Source: Hippophae tibetana
Taxonomy: Eukaryota > Streptophyta > Magnoliopsida > Rosales > Elaeagnaceae
Direction: 5' to 3'
Length of the DNA stretch: 64,000 nt
Assembly (NCBI GenBank): GCA_037013495.1
Contig: CM072811.1
Coordinates: 48,243,452 to 48,307,451, forward strand
The notes beneath the pieces are model-generated. The model did no database searches, was not told the origin of the DNA, and worked only from the letters and a program-made list of their open reading frames with translations. Shown here piece by piece: positions 33,796 to 46,856 of the stretch; position 1 is the stretch's first letter; each line of letters starts with the position of its first letter. A program made the translations under genes and the position numbers.

Positions 33796-35129
33796 ACTAT
33801 AATCTACATATATTTATATCAATTTAATGTTAAAACACATTTAAGTTAAACCTATTTAATATTATAAAAGTATTTTTTTATAATTTTTAAAGATATTATT
33901 TTATATAACTTTCAAAAAAAGATAAAAATTTATTCATTATAAGTTTGTAATAAATTACAAATAATTGTTACAACATTATTAATAATTATAATTAAACTTA
34001 TATAACTGTATCAAATGAAAAATTAACATATCAATGTTAATTGTAAGTAATTGTGATATATAATTGCTATTCGAAACAACTAGTATTTACCTCTATTATT
34101 TACTAATATGTTGTTGAAATATAAATAGAGTCAAATTTGACATTTGATACACCAATGATAAATCTACCATTTTAGATCACTTTTAATTAAAATTAATATA
34201 AATATTAATGGAAATATTTTATGGCATTAATGTGTTTGAATTGATTATTTATTAGTAACTTAATATAAAACATTACAATATTAAACATAAATCATCATTC
34301 CTCCCACATTATTCAAGAATACGTTAGAATGTTCTATTTTCTCACAAAAAATTACAATTATTTTTTATTTCTTATAATTTTATCTAAATGAAAATTAAAA
34401 AAATTATTTTATTTATAATTTTATAAATTTTACTTTAATATTTATCATTATTTTAATTGTTTTGATTAGACAGCTCAAATAAACATAATAATAATATTTT
34501 TATATTCTCATTATCTTTTCATTATACGAAACAAACACAAACTTATATCTAGTGTTTGATATTAAGAATACACCATGGTTAAATTAGATTACAAATTCGA
34601 GAAAAATAGATAGTTTTGTTGTTAAGAATGGCCCAAAACTACTATATGTTTATGATAATAATTATAATTTGTAATACTTGGATAATGATTATCGATTATG
34701 AATAAGTAACAATTTTTTTTATGGTAATTATGTTTTTATTTTCTTTACTTTTAACATTTATTTAGTTTTTTAAAAATTAAAATATTAGCATAATATTTAT
34801 TCTCATACATTATTTAAAATATTAATATTAATTTTCTTCTTTTAACTATTTTTAAATAAAATATAAATATATGAATCAATAATTTCTTATATAATTATGT
34901 AAAGTGTAGTGTTTTTAAATATTAAAAGCATATTTTTAATATAATTATATGTATATAAAAAATAATATTAATATATATTTAATTTTGATCAATCAAAATA
35001 TAATTATTGAAATAACCATAACATTTTCTACTTTTAAATTTGTAGTACATAAGTAATATTTATTAAGCTTGAATAAATAATTTGATTAGATTAAGAAATT
35101 AGTTGTGAGGATAAATTTTATAATTATAA

Positions 35130-35430
35130 TAGATTTGGATTAAAAGTATACAATTCGTTTTTTTATTTTATAATGTGTAATATTTAAATATAATATATAT
35201 CATAATTATATTAAGTTACTATTTTAATTTAATAAATAAATATAAATATTAAATTTTGATGATAATTTAATAATTGTTTATTTATTATTCTTTTGATTTT
35301 ATTAATTATAAAGTATTTTTTTTACAAATATATTAATTTAAAATTTAAATATTGTAAATATATATTTTATATATTATAATAATTTATAAATATATATTAA
35401 TATTTTAATTAAAAAAAATTCAAATTAAAA
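35130..35430. repeat. Third diverged relative of the 30103-30714 element
   Basis: Contains GATTTGGATTAAAAGTATACAA and the same downstream order of AT-rich blocks as 30210-30590, with an internal deletion. The right end is not clear. Confidence 0.45.
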
Positions 35431-35866
35431 AAAGAAAAAGACTTCAATTCCCTGCTGACCCCGTTATTTACACCACGTACCATTATATCACATCCAGAGG
35501 AAATTAGATAGCATACTTAATGGTAACATAATCCGACGCTTCATAATCATTCTGATTCCACCGCAATGACCGCATTCATGAGTATTCTCTAGTCTACATG
35601 TTCAGCTGTCGACTTGTTGAGTTGTTGTCACAATTCGTTCAGTTTCACCGCTTTCCTAAATCAATTCGGTGGTGAACTGTGAACCTACTTATTGATCTAA
35701 ACCACCATTAAACCCATCTCAGCCCAACATAGTGTAGTCAAGGCCCAAAACGAACTGTCAACTGTCAAGTATGTTTCGCATCGGTATCCGAAATTTATCC
35801 GGTTAAATCATACCACGTGGGTCGACTCCATTGGTTCAAATTCTGGAATCCAATGACAGATTTTCT

Positions 35867-35874
35867 TATAAAAA
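35867..35874 (+). promoter_or_regulatory. TATA box of the GH9 endoglucanase gene
   Basis: TATAAAAA lies 89 bases upstream of the ATG at 35956, with CCAAT boxes at about 35849 and, reversed, 35830. The predicted leader is pyrimidine-rich and has no upstream ATG. Confidence 0.65.
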
Positions 35875-35955
35875 ACGAACACTGCGTACGATATCTTCAC
35901 TTTCTCATTCATCTGTTATCATTCGCTCCCTCACTCTCTCATCTCTCAATACGAG

Positions 35956-38900
35956 ATGGCGCGAAACGCTTTCTCTTGTCCGGGAAACGTTTCTCTCCTT
36001 CGCATTCTTTTAGTTATCCTACTCCTCATTCCACTCCGTCCCACAAGAGCCGGGCACGACTACAATGACGCACTCCGAAAATGCATTCTCTTCTTCGAAG
36101 GTCAACGGTCTGGAAAACTTCCACCAGATCAACGGCTCAAATGGCGCCGTGATTCTGCATTGCACGATGGAGCTACTGCCGGAGTAAGCATTTTTAAACT
36201 AAACAGCATCCCTCTACATTTTACCACTCTATAATTTCTTCATCCTCGTTCTCAACTAATACAGTTCACTCTTTTTTTCTCTATTTACAGATAGACTTAA
36301 CGGGAGGTTACTATGACGCCGGAGACAATGTAAAGTTCGGTTTTCCAATGGCATTTAGTACGACATTACTGTCTTGGAGTATAATAGACTTTGGGAGAAA
36401 TATGGGTCCAGAGTTGAAAAACGCCCTCAAAGCCGTAAAATGGAGCACAGACTATCTTCTGAAAGCAACGGCAAAGCCTAACGTCGTATATGTTCAAGTT
36501 GGTGACCCACGCTCAGATCATAACTGTTGGGAGAGACCAGAAGATATGGATACACTTCGTACCGCATATAAAATCGATGAGTCCCATCCAGGCTCAGATG
36601 TTGCCGGAGAAACTGCCGCCGCTCTAGCCGCTGCTTCCATCGTATTCCGGTCACGTGACCCCGCTTACTCTCGTTTGCTTCTCAATCGCGCCGTTAGGGT
36701 ACTTCTGTGAAAATGTGAATGTATTTTTTTTCCTTTACCTTTCTGCGAGTTTTCAGTAAACGTTGTCGTTTCAGGTGTTTGAGTTCGCTGACAAGCATAG
36801 AGGTGCGTACAGCAACAATCTGAAGCGAGCGGTTTGCCCATTCTACTGTGACGTGAATGGTTATCAGGTGAGTATTAATTTTATCACCGTTGGATTGAGA
36901 TATCAGTAACGGAAATCTGGGCCGTTGATTTAGGGTTGTTTGATTTGTATTCACTTAATAGGACGAGTTATTATGGGGAGCTGCGTGGTTACACAAGGCA
37001 ACGAGAATGAGGCAATACAGAGAGTATATAGTGAGGAACGAGGTGGTGTTAAGAGCCGGTGATACAATTAACGAGTTTGGTTGGGATAACAAGCATGCTG
37101 GGATTAATGTTCTCGTTTCCAAGGTAATTAAATTTATTTAATTACTTCCCTGTTTAATCATTAATTAAAATTAAGCAATATTATAATATTGTTGGAATTT
37201 TGTCTTGTTTGGGTTATTCTTTATGTCCTGTTTGGAAGTGGGAAACTGATTTCTGGCTAAAATAGAAAATATGAGAATTGAGACCCAATTATTATTTAGC
37301 CCGTATGATGATCACGTGGGTACCAGTCAGTACTAGTTTTGGCCTGTATAATCGTTTTTCTTGAGGGTATGGTACCCTAATGATTATCTAAACTGAAATG
37401 TGAAAACCACGATCCAATTAGTATTATGATATTTATTAATTGTATCAAAATTATAATTAAAATATCAATTTTTATTAAATATATGTTTATAATTTTATTA
37501 TACTTATTATAGTACTGTAATACATCAATTTATCACGACTTTTCCGAATCTGAAGTTTTTATTTTTCTCCTCTTCTTTGCCTCGTGTTTTTTATGCTTTT
37601 TTTTAAATAGCTTTTTTTTTCTTTTATTAATAAAATTTTATTTTGTTTTCTGTCACTTTTTAATAATAATAATAATAATAAATTATTATAAAAATTGCAT
37701 ATTATTATTTTTAAATAAATATAATACGCTGATAATATTTATCTCTAAAATTTGTTAGATTAGGGATTTTTCTGAAGTATCCTTTATTTTTAATTATGTG
37801 TCAGTGTGGGTAACCAATTTCGAATGATTACTCTGAGAGATGTTTGTAACGTATAAATTTGATCAAATTTGAAAAATTTATAATTTGATTACTAATTTTA
37901 AGTGTTTGAGTATCCTAATTATTTTAAAAAAACATTAAAAATACAAATTTATACACTCTTCTACAGACATTTTTACGCTGGATCACCTATCATTATTATA
38001 TGAAAAAAATTAATTTTTTCTTTAATTTTTAAGATAATTCTCGTGTGATGTGTATCTGATTTGATTATAATAGTGTTGGTGCATGAACTGTATACGTCAC
38101 TCTTTTATTTTTCTTTTTTTTTTATTTGCATTATTAAAATTAAACAATATTATTTGATAAATGGAAGTAAAATCTGAGAGGATATATAGCTTTTTCTTTC
38201 ACTATTAATTCATGGACCTACTTTCTTTTTTTTTCCCCCGAATACACAACCCAACTACTTTCTTAAAGAACATGTGTGTTTTTGGAATGTTTTAAGCATT
38301 TCGCATAACTTGGCTTAAAATTAGGCTTTTAATCATGTGGATTCTTTACATATTCAGTATCACTTGTACAAGCTGAAAATTCCATTCATAAATGCATGGC
38401 ATCTCATAAAATAAATTTTATGTATTTGTTAAGTACAAATTATAATATGGAATTCTAACTAATTAATGATCTTAATTTGACTTAAAAACTTTTATGTTAA
38501 ATGATGGAGAAAATTTTCTTAAAATATCATATTTTTATTATTATAAAGTTAAAATATATTAAGATTATAAATAAGAAAAAATTATACCTTAGCCAATTAA
38601 CAACAACACTAAATAGAATTTAAGAAATTTCTTTCTTCAAGTGCCTAACGAGAAAAGTGTAATTCTCATTTTTTAATTTTAATTTATAATGTGCTTAAAA
38701 TTCAAATTATTATTATAACTATTATTTTAATGTTAATTTTGTAAAATATTCGGCACTTGTTATTATTATAGCTATTCATATTATTCGTAATTTGTTTTTC
38801 TTATTTAATCTTCGGGCCTTGTTATTGTATGTATTGCCCTTGTGATTAGCATCGAAAGTCCAGATCTGTGACCCCTAGTGGGTCCTAGAACCTCGCAGTC

Positions 38901-39855
38901 ACTGGCTCATTTCATGTGCTAAAAGCTGGGACTTTTTATCCTTCCAATACATTACTCTGCTGGTCTCCTGTTATAACCAACTTTTCTTTAAAGCGATTGC
39001 GACTTCTTTGTGTAAAGCCTATATTATTTCACATTTATTCTGTAATCTTTGTATTTTTGTATTTTTTTTTTTGGTTTTCGTATTTAATATATTTCTATCT
39101 CTGAATCCCCCTATTGGTTCATAAATCTCTGTATAATGTGAGACAAAATATAGTGAATCGTATTTGTTTTTTTTAATATTGATTTTTTTAAAATAATGTG
39201 AACACAGGAAGTGTTGAGGGGTAAAGCGGAGTACTTAGAATCATTTAGACAAAATGCAGATGAATTTATTTGTTCTTTATTGCCTGGAGTTTCTCATCCT
39301 CAAGTCCAATATTCTCCAGGTAATTTCTCTCATTTTATTATTATTATTTTTAATAAAACCACAGCTAAAATTGCAAAATTTAAGAAGGTATGTCATAACA
39401 GTGTTTTACGTATTTGTATAATATTTGTTCATATTTTACATTTTTTTTATTTTTATTTTTATTTTTATTTTGCGGATAAATGTAACCAACTACTTATTTG
39501 TATATAAAATAAAAAAAAGGTGGCTTGTTGGTGAAGGCTGGAGGGAGTAACATGCAGCACGTGACATCCTTATCATTTCTACTATTGGCCTATTCTAACT
39601 ATCTTAGTCACGCCAACAAGGTTGTGCAATGTGGTAGCAAATCAGCTTCCGCAGCTCTTCTCAAACAATTGGCCAAACACCAGGTAAAATATTTTGTTCA
39701 TTTATTTTCCAATTAAAGTTACAACCAAATTTATGACATACTTTTCTTTATGACTATGCGGCGCATTTTATTATATCAAATCTGTACATATTTAATTTTT
39801 ATTTATAGTTTTTGATAAATAAGCTATCATAATTATATTTTATTAATCTTTTATA

Positions 39856-39910
<55 letters not shown>

Positions 39911-40942
39911 TAAATAAAATTATATTTTCAGACTGCTCGAACACAACCCTTAATATAGATAGGATTTTGTATAAATTAAAATATCATAATTAAATAACAA
40001 TTATAATAATTAAGAAGCAAATATTAGTTTTGTACCATACAGAAAATATTTGTTGGGTCGACCATTTAACGGCTAGATTTTTTACCTGGTGTGGGTTTAA
40101 CTGACATTAATAACGAATGTACGTTTGTCCGTACATAGCTTGAATGACTTGTTTATGATCTAAAAGCCATAGGGTCCACAAAGTCTTGACAATCAAACAA
40201 AACAAATTTCTTGAATTTAATTATTGAAAAATATGCTCACATAATTATCTTTTATTTATTAATTTCATTTTAAAATAGATACATTTTTCATATTTATTTA
40301 TTTTTACGAGAATCAATTTAGAATAAAATAAACAAAATGGGTTATATTAACTTATATTTCTTTGTATTATTTTTGTTTTTAGTATAAATTCATGAAAGAT
40401 TATTATATATTATAATCATAGTAAACTGACAGCAATTCATTGATCATTTTTTTTTAATTTTAAAATGATTACGAATTTTGTAATATAGCGTTCCTTACAT
40501 ACCTTGAATTTATAAAGAGACTCCGAATTGATTATTGAGGAATTCACATGGATCAAGGGTATTTTTCGGAATTATAAAGCTTGTCTAAGGCTAATTGTGG
40601 AATACATTATTACTACAGGTGGACTACATTTTGGGTGATAATCCACTGCGGATTTCTTATATGGTTGGTTACGGTGCACGTTACCCACAGAGAATCCATC
40701 ACAGGGCCAGTTCGCTTCCTTCAGTACAGGCCCATCCAGCCCGGATTGGCTGCAAAGCTGGATCAGAATATTTTCTAAGCCCAAACCCGAATCCAAATGT
40801 GTTGATGGGAGCAGTAGTTGGTGGGCCCAATGTGACAGATGCTTTTCCAGACTCAAGGCCTTTCTTTCAACAATCGGAGCCCACAACTTACATTAATGCA
40901 CCTTTAGTGGGCCTACTTGCTTATTTTTCAGCCCATCCTTGA
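35956..40942 (+). CDS. Secreted GH9 endo-beta-1,4-glucanase (7 exons, 496 aa)
   Basis: Hydrolyses beta-1,4-glucan links in cell-wall polysaccharides during growth and wall loosening. Exons: 35956-36183, 36291-36698, 36775-36867, 36962-37123, 39208-39319, 39520-39683, 40619-40942, all GT..AG and in one frame. Residues 1-32 are a signal peptide ending before GHDY. The GH9 domain has the catalytic aspartates in YYDAGDN (D85, D88), the active-site histidine region RIHHR (about 414-418), and D467 with the proton donor E476 in [10 protein letters not shown]. There is no transmembrane anchor or C-terminal CBM49, so it is a class B secreted enzyme, most like Arabidopsis CEL1/endoglucanase 8 (At1g70710) as I recall it. 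After HHR it has Ala where the family usually has Gly (RASS instead of RGSS). Intron 4 is 2.1 kb and AT-rich. Confidence 0.96.
39861..39907. repeat. (AT)n microsatellite, 47 bp
   Basis: Uninterrupted AT dinucleotides inside intron 6 of the GH9 gene. Confidence 0.95.
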
Positions 40943-43837
40943 ATTATTAAGTAGCACAAGTCAAGCTAATTTGTAGTGTACTGTGGTGTAGTGGTGCGCA
41001 AAGGTCACCCTACTAATTATGTGAAAATGTTCTCAATCATTTCATTTTATGAATGAAAAATCTTGCATTGAAAATATGTGATTCGAATCATTATATTATA
41101 TGAATTTTTGTTATAAGGCCAAACTAGAAAGGGTAATTAATATATAAGTTAATAGGAAAAATATTGCAACGGTTTTGATATTTATTTTAAAAACTATATT
41201 TAGATTATGTAATAATTTAGTTATATAATTGTTAAAAAATTATCACAAATGGATAAAAAAAATTAATTTTTTATTTACATTATATAAAGAATGTTTTAGT
41301 GTGAGTAATTTGTAAATGAAATAATTGAATAAAAATTTAGTAAAAAATATTTATTTATCTTTTAATTATAAATAGGAATAAGTTATCCTAAAAAATAAGA
41401 AGAGAAATTGTAAAATGACCAATTAAATCATGAATAAATAAATTAATTAATATACTTAAAATTTATAATAGTAATTAAATAATATTAAATAAAATTTAAT
41501 GTAAAAAATACGTGAGATATTAATGTAACAAAGCAATAAATTATATGAAATATTAACGGAACAAAACAATAATGAAGTGAATGCAATCGCTTAAATTTTA
41601 TAACTAAGGGTGTTTTGTAGTAATTTTCAAACTTAAGGGGTATTTTTGTAAACATTTGGGTATTTTGTAGTAATTTTTTCTAAATAATTTCCAATACTTT
41701 TGTGTCTGGGAATACATTCAAAACACACTTTATGTTAGAAAAATAATAATAAAGAAACAAGAGATAATATGTGATGTAGATGTAGATATGAATGCAGAAT
41801 TGAAGAATGGGAAAATTTGAGATGGGGATTGATAATTCATAATTTGAAAAAAATTGGAGGAATGTAAGTGAATAACGTTCATCAAATCATTTTTTAATAT
41901 ATAAAATAGAGATATGGCTTCAAAATGTTACGATATAATTAAAATTATTTTCTTAATTAAGATTGGTGAAGAGTCATTACTAGCCACCTTATACATGAAC
42001 CCGCTCTTCTTTTGTTATATTGTGCGGTGATTTTTTATATTTTTCAATATTATTCAAATTAAAATTTCAGTAAAAAATTAATTTAATATTTTCTTTTAAC
42101 CCCAATTTGAACTTTTACCCCCTATATATATATATATATATATTAATAAATTTAATATTTAGGGTTTAAGATTTAAAATTTATTGATAGATAAAAAAAAC
42201 ATGATTAATAAATTAATATTTTTTATTATTTTAATTAATAATTATTTATTTTTATCTATTTTATAATAACATATGTATTAATTCCAGGTCAGAATTTCTA
42301 GTTAGTAAACAATTAGCTTTCCTAAGTTGAAGCTCATGATCGACAATAAAATTGGGTTTTAGCGTCAAATGTCAAGCAATTGGGCTGAACAGGTGTCCAA
42401 ACTATACCCATAATAGTACTAGATTCGACATATCAATTTTTTTTTCTTTCCTCCCATCAAAAGGTCAGGTAGATTCAACATATCATCATTTCTAAAAGAA
42501 TATGGCCCTGGCCTGTAACCGAACTTCATATTAATCATTTAATAATGCTTTTAACTTTTAAAAAATTAAAGTATATATATAATTTATTTAATTAATTTTA
42601 TATTTAAATTTCAAACATTTTTTTTATTTTTTTATAATGTTAAAATATATATATATATTCTTTTACAATATTAAAAACACAGATTTGATTTATATTTATA
42701 TACAAATCATATAATATGCCAACAACTAAACGATCATAACGGACACGATACATTACTTAATAGAATGGGACTAGTTGAGTCTAGCATCCCGCTCACTTAT
42801 ACCTACGGTGCCCACAAGTAACACATATTAGGATTATATATAATAATTAATAAATCATCGTATTCAACTTAAACCAAGAAACAAATAGAGTTTTATGTTT
42901 TATATATTTAAATATGTTGATTTTTATTTTAAAAATGTAAAAATCAAGACATACCAAGTTAATTAAAGTATTAAAGTTTACAAACTTATACTTAATTAAA
43001 ACGAATGAAATATTATTAATATACATATATTTTTATTTTATACATTTATAGTATATACTATATATATGTTCATAATTATCTAATTTTAATTAATTTTTTA
43101 TGTTATTTAAAAATGTAAAATAATTTATATTATTCTATTTTCATGTTCATTAAAAAATTTATTAGAATTAATAAAAATTTAAATTATCCTTTGTCAATAA
43201 TTTACTTATTTTTAAAAATTATTCTATACTTAAAAATTAATATACAATTTAAATTTAAATATTAATATATGATTTTTTAAATTAAATTATTGATTATATA
43301 ATAAATATTATTTATTAATTTAACATGTAAATTGACTTAAAAAACAAGATATAATAATAAAATAAACCCTACCTTACCGGTCCTTAACAAAATTTATTTT
43401 AATTTTTGATTTAACAAAATAATTAATATTAAGTTAAAACTGAAAAAAAATCAAACCCTACCGGTCCTTAATATAGTATTATACTAGAAGTCAATTCTTA
43501 AAATTAAAAGAAGTTGGGCGTCATAGGATATCCGCGATTCCGCAAAAGCGTTGGTCAGTAGCTTTCCAAAAATCAAAGCCAATTTGTAACATTTGCCCCA
43601 ATGCACGACCCATGCCTAACCCAACGACCTCGTCCACACGCAACGAAAAAACGTATCAAAATAAAACGAAAACGAAAACGAATGAAAGAGAAAAAAAGAG
43701 AAAAGCAAAGGGCCAAGCATTACGTTGCAATCGAGACCTTTTTCCCTACTGTTATCTTTTCTGATTCAGACCTTCTCTCGAGCACATGGAGGACATTCTT
43801 TTCTATGATATGAAAGAGTGAAGCTAGAAGGAGAGAA
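40943..43837. other. Intergenic region, GH9 to dynein light chain
   Basis: AT-rich spacer with (AT)n stretches near 42123-42143 and no supportable gene. A motif TACCGGTCCTTAA occurs twice (about 43374 and 43461). The last 240 bases before the dynein light chain ATG are less AT-rich and probably hold its promoter, but no clear TATA box was found. Confidence 0.65.
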
Positions 43838-46800
43838 ATGGACGGAGCAGAGGAGGAGTTGGAAAGAAGGAGCAAGTTTCTCAACAGTTTGATACAGAAA
43901 AAGAAATCAAAAGATCCTCAAGAAAATGATGAACCCTTACCCTTTAATGTTCGTGTTAGGGCCTCTGACATGCCTATTCCGATTCAAAGTCGAGCCTTTC
44001 TTTGCGCTCGTTCCCACCTCGATTCCATGCCCGGCAAGCTTGATAGTAAACGCCTAGCTCTCGTCCTTAAGAAGGTCCGTAACTTTTTCCCAATCTGGTT
44101 TGTTTTTTTCCCCTCCTTTATGGATTATGATTTATTTTTTCATATTGTTAAGACTTGAGAGCATTAATATCTGTTTTTGGATTAATAATTCAATTTATTG
44201 AGTATAGACAATTACTGGTCAAATTTGAATGGACCAGTTTCAGTTTGTTTATATGTAGACATACTTTGCACATTACCAGCCTTTATTGGAGTTTTTTATT
44301 AACTATGTCAGTGGTCCAATCAAGAATAACCATTGGGTCTTTGCGTGTAAGGCTATTTTTTTCCCTTCTCCCAAAACATCCTTGTGGGTTGCTCTGTTGT
44401 TTTCTAGTTTTGCTGATAATAGTAATAGGAGTGGTTTTGTCAGTAATATCCGTAGTAATCACTTTCCTTTTTTAACCTCTCTCCCTTGTTAATGTTTCTT
44501 CTTTTCAAGTGCATTTGATTTTGATCAACCACCAACCTATGATTGTGTGAGTTGTAGGCCGCACATACCTACTTGTTTAGTAGTAAATGTCTTGTACTAG
44601 CGGTGTTTTGGAAATCCACTCATTTGCTCTTTAGATTATATTAGTAGTAAATTTGATTTTAAAAAAAGGAGTTGTAGTTCAAAGTCTCTTTTTCAGTGTC
44701 GTTTTGTGTATTATTGGAGGAAGACTAGACTAGTACTATAACTATCTTGCAAAGTGCAGTGGGAACTGGGAAGTGTTTATTTTTATCATTTGTTTTAGTT
44801 CACTGTAATTGAACATGCGTGTTCACGCAATCTATTTTAATGGACAGAAAAAAGTAGCTGAGGGAGTTCTGAATTAACTAAGAGAAAGAGCTTCACAAAC
44901 TTGTATGTGATTTTCTTATTAGCTTTTTCCAGTTCTGTTTAGATCTATTACATATTTCTTGAACTTGAAAATGATCACGATTTATAGGAGTAAGGCTTTA
45001 GAGCTATACAAGTTAACACACTTAGATAACTCACAGTCACATTTGATAGCGGGAAGCCTTTTTATTTTTTTTATTTTTTTTGGAATTAGGGTTTGTATAG
45101 TAACTCGATGAAGAAGCAGCAATGCTGAAAAATCAACAATGTTTTCTTTTACAATATCCATGACTCATCCTTGAAGAAATTCCAAGAAAAAAGTTTACCT
45201 TAGGTGGTTCATCTCCATCATATATGAACACTACCAAGCTGGTTTCATATTGAGGCATCACAATAGATTCTGGGTCATCTCATCGTCTAATAGATAAGTT
45301 TTTTAGATCTGTTTCATATGTATGCAGCTTGGGGTAGAACTTCTTAGGGCTACGTGGGATTGTAGCCTCTGCTGAAATTTATACAAAAAATTAATTATAT
45401 GTATATTGTTTTAGTCTTCGATAAATATATTTTATTTGTAGTAATATATATTGTGTCCAATTCTTCTCTTTATTTCTTGATATGTTTTTTATGTATCGTT
45501 AATATCTAGGAAACACGTTAGCAAAAGTGATAATAATTGTGAGTGAAGTACTTAAAAATAAGAACTTTTGTACACGTGTTTAACAAACATTAATACATAT
45601 GTAGAATTGTAATCATATATATTATATAAAAATACTTCTTAAGTCTTGACTTATGATATTGTATATTCCAAACATATTTCAATCATATAATTTTTGTTCA
45701 ATTCATGATAATAGAATGGCACTGTCAAACATTATAAAAACTAAAAATAAGAAAAAATAGCTTGAACGAGAAGCTTCATATTTAAGTTTTTGTCAGTCAA
45801 ATTGTCAAAGTTTCTTAAATTTTCACTTCAAATTTTAACTTTATCTAATATTACATTATTTTGCATTGTATTTTAGTAATATTTGCAAATTATTCTATTT
45901 TTATATGAAATTTTTAATATACTTTTCCTTTTGTTTTTCGTTTACTTTCTTTATTTTTAGCTTTTTATTGCTCAATATGTGTTTTTTTTAAATATGGTCT
46001 CAAATTTAAAATCATAAAACATATCTTATATTTTTTAGATTTTTAATATGTTTTTTCAGTTTTAGTTTTAACACTTAAAATTTCATGTATTTAATTGAAC
46101 TTTTCATTTGTTTATATGAACTTTTTAGTTTATTAATTTAATCATGTATGATTTCAATACTCTATTAACTTATTGTTTTTTGTTTTTTATTTATTTTATA
46201 TATATTTTTTTTATAAATTATAATACCATAAATCAAAGCTCTAGGTTTATTTTCTAATATGGCATGAAAAGTTTAGGCTTAGATTGAAAATAATACATTG
46301 TAATTCTTATCAATTCTAGGTCATGATCATGCATTTTATCTCCTTAATATTTCAATAATCATCTACTTTTTATCAAAAAAATTGAACTCCAACTCCCCTA
46401 AAAAAATATTTCTAGCTTCGCCCTTGGCTGGGGCTTACCCTTAGAGGTTGACAAGAGGATGGAAATGGATACAGATCAGGGCTTGATATGCTGCATACTT
46501 TTACCCATCTTTGGATATACATGCACTAAATTGTCCTAAAAAAAGGCACTATATTGAAGGTTTTGAGAGGAATTATGAACTTAATGGCTTTTGGTATTGT
46601 AATAGACAATAGCATAACTTTTCTATAGGCATAAACTTGCTTGTTCCATAACCTGAACATTTTTGAAAGGTTCAATGAATTTTTGCTTTCTTCTTGACAG
46701 GAGTTTGATTCGGTGTATGGTCCGGCTTGGCATTGCATTGTTGGAACCAGTTTTGGTTCGTACGTCACTCACTCCCATGGAGGCTTTTTGTATTTTTCAA

Positions 46801-46856
46801 TTGACAAGGTTTACATCCTTCTTTTCAAAACTGCAGTGGAGCCTCTGGAACATTGA
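43838..46856 (+). CDS. LC8-type dynein light chain family protein (2 exons, 130 aa)
   Basis: Exon 1 is 43838-44074 and exon 2 is 46701-46856, joined in phase 0 by a GT..AG intron of 2.6 kb. The C-terminal 90 residues form the DLC/LC8 fold: [11 protein letters not shown] helix, [15 protein letters not shown], then [15 protein letters not shown] and the final strand [15 protein letters not shown]. The first 30 residues are charged (Glu, Lys, Arg) and probably disordered. LC8 proteins are dimeric hubs that bind short peptides. Flowering plants lack dynein heavy chains, so this protein must have other partners, for example at nuclear pores or in other complexes. Arabidopsis At1g23220 is a DLC-family gene at the matching syntenic position (from memory). 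The ATG chosen is the one giving the family length; a stop lies in frame shortly upstream. Confidence 0.95.
45326..46425. mobile_element. Probable hAT (Tip100-like) non-autonomous insertion in the dynein light chain intron
   Basis: The right end, read on the minus strand, is CAAGGGCGAAGCTAGAAATA, close to the CAGGGGCGGAGC ends of plant Tip100-type hAT elements. The left end near 45326-45370 has the GGGCTACGTGG...TGTAGCC pattern often found inside such elements (recalled). About 1.1 kb, no coding capacity. The left border and an 8-bp target duplication are not clear. Confidence 0.45.

Larger units (their letters stand above)
24980..35840. other. 11 kb AT-rich gene desert
   Basis: No supportable gene on either strand; open frames here are short and of biased composition. 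It holds a 32-bp tandem repeat (25421-25515), a family of AT-rich non-autonomous elements (about 26505-26949, 30103-30714, 35130-35430), a probable solo LTR (27730-28413), two adjacent hAT-like repeat copies (from 29321), a 74-bp tandem repeat (29197-29323) and a 103-bp tandem duplication (33573-33795). Confidence 0.75.

Noticed and set aside
25130-35400. Short AT-rich open frames in the gene desert
   Set aside because: All are near 60-90 codons with Ile/Lys/Asn/Phe bias, no domains and no promoter context.
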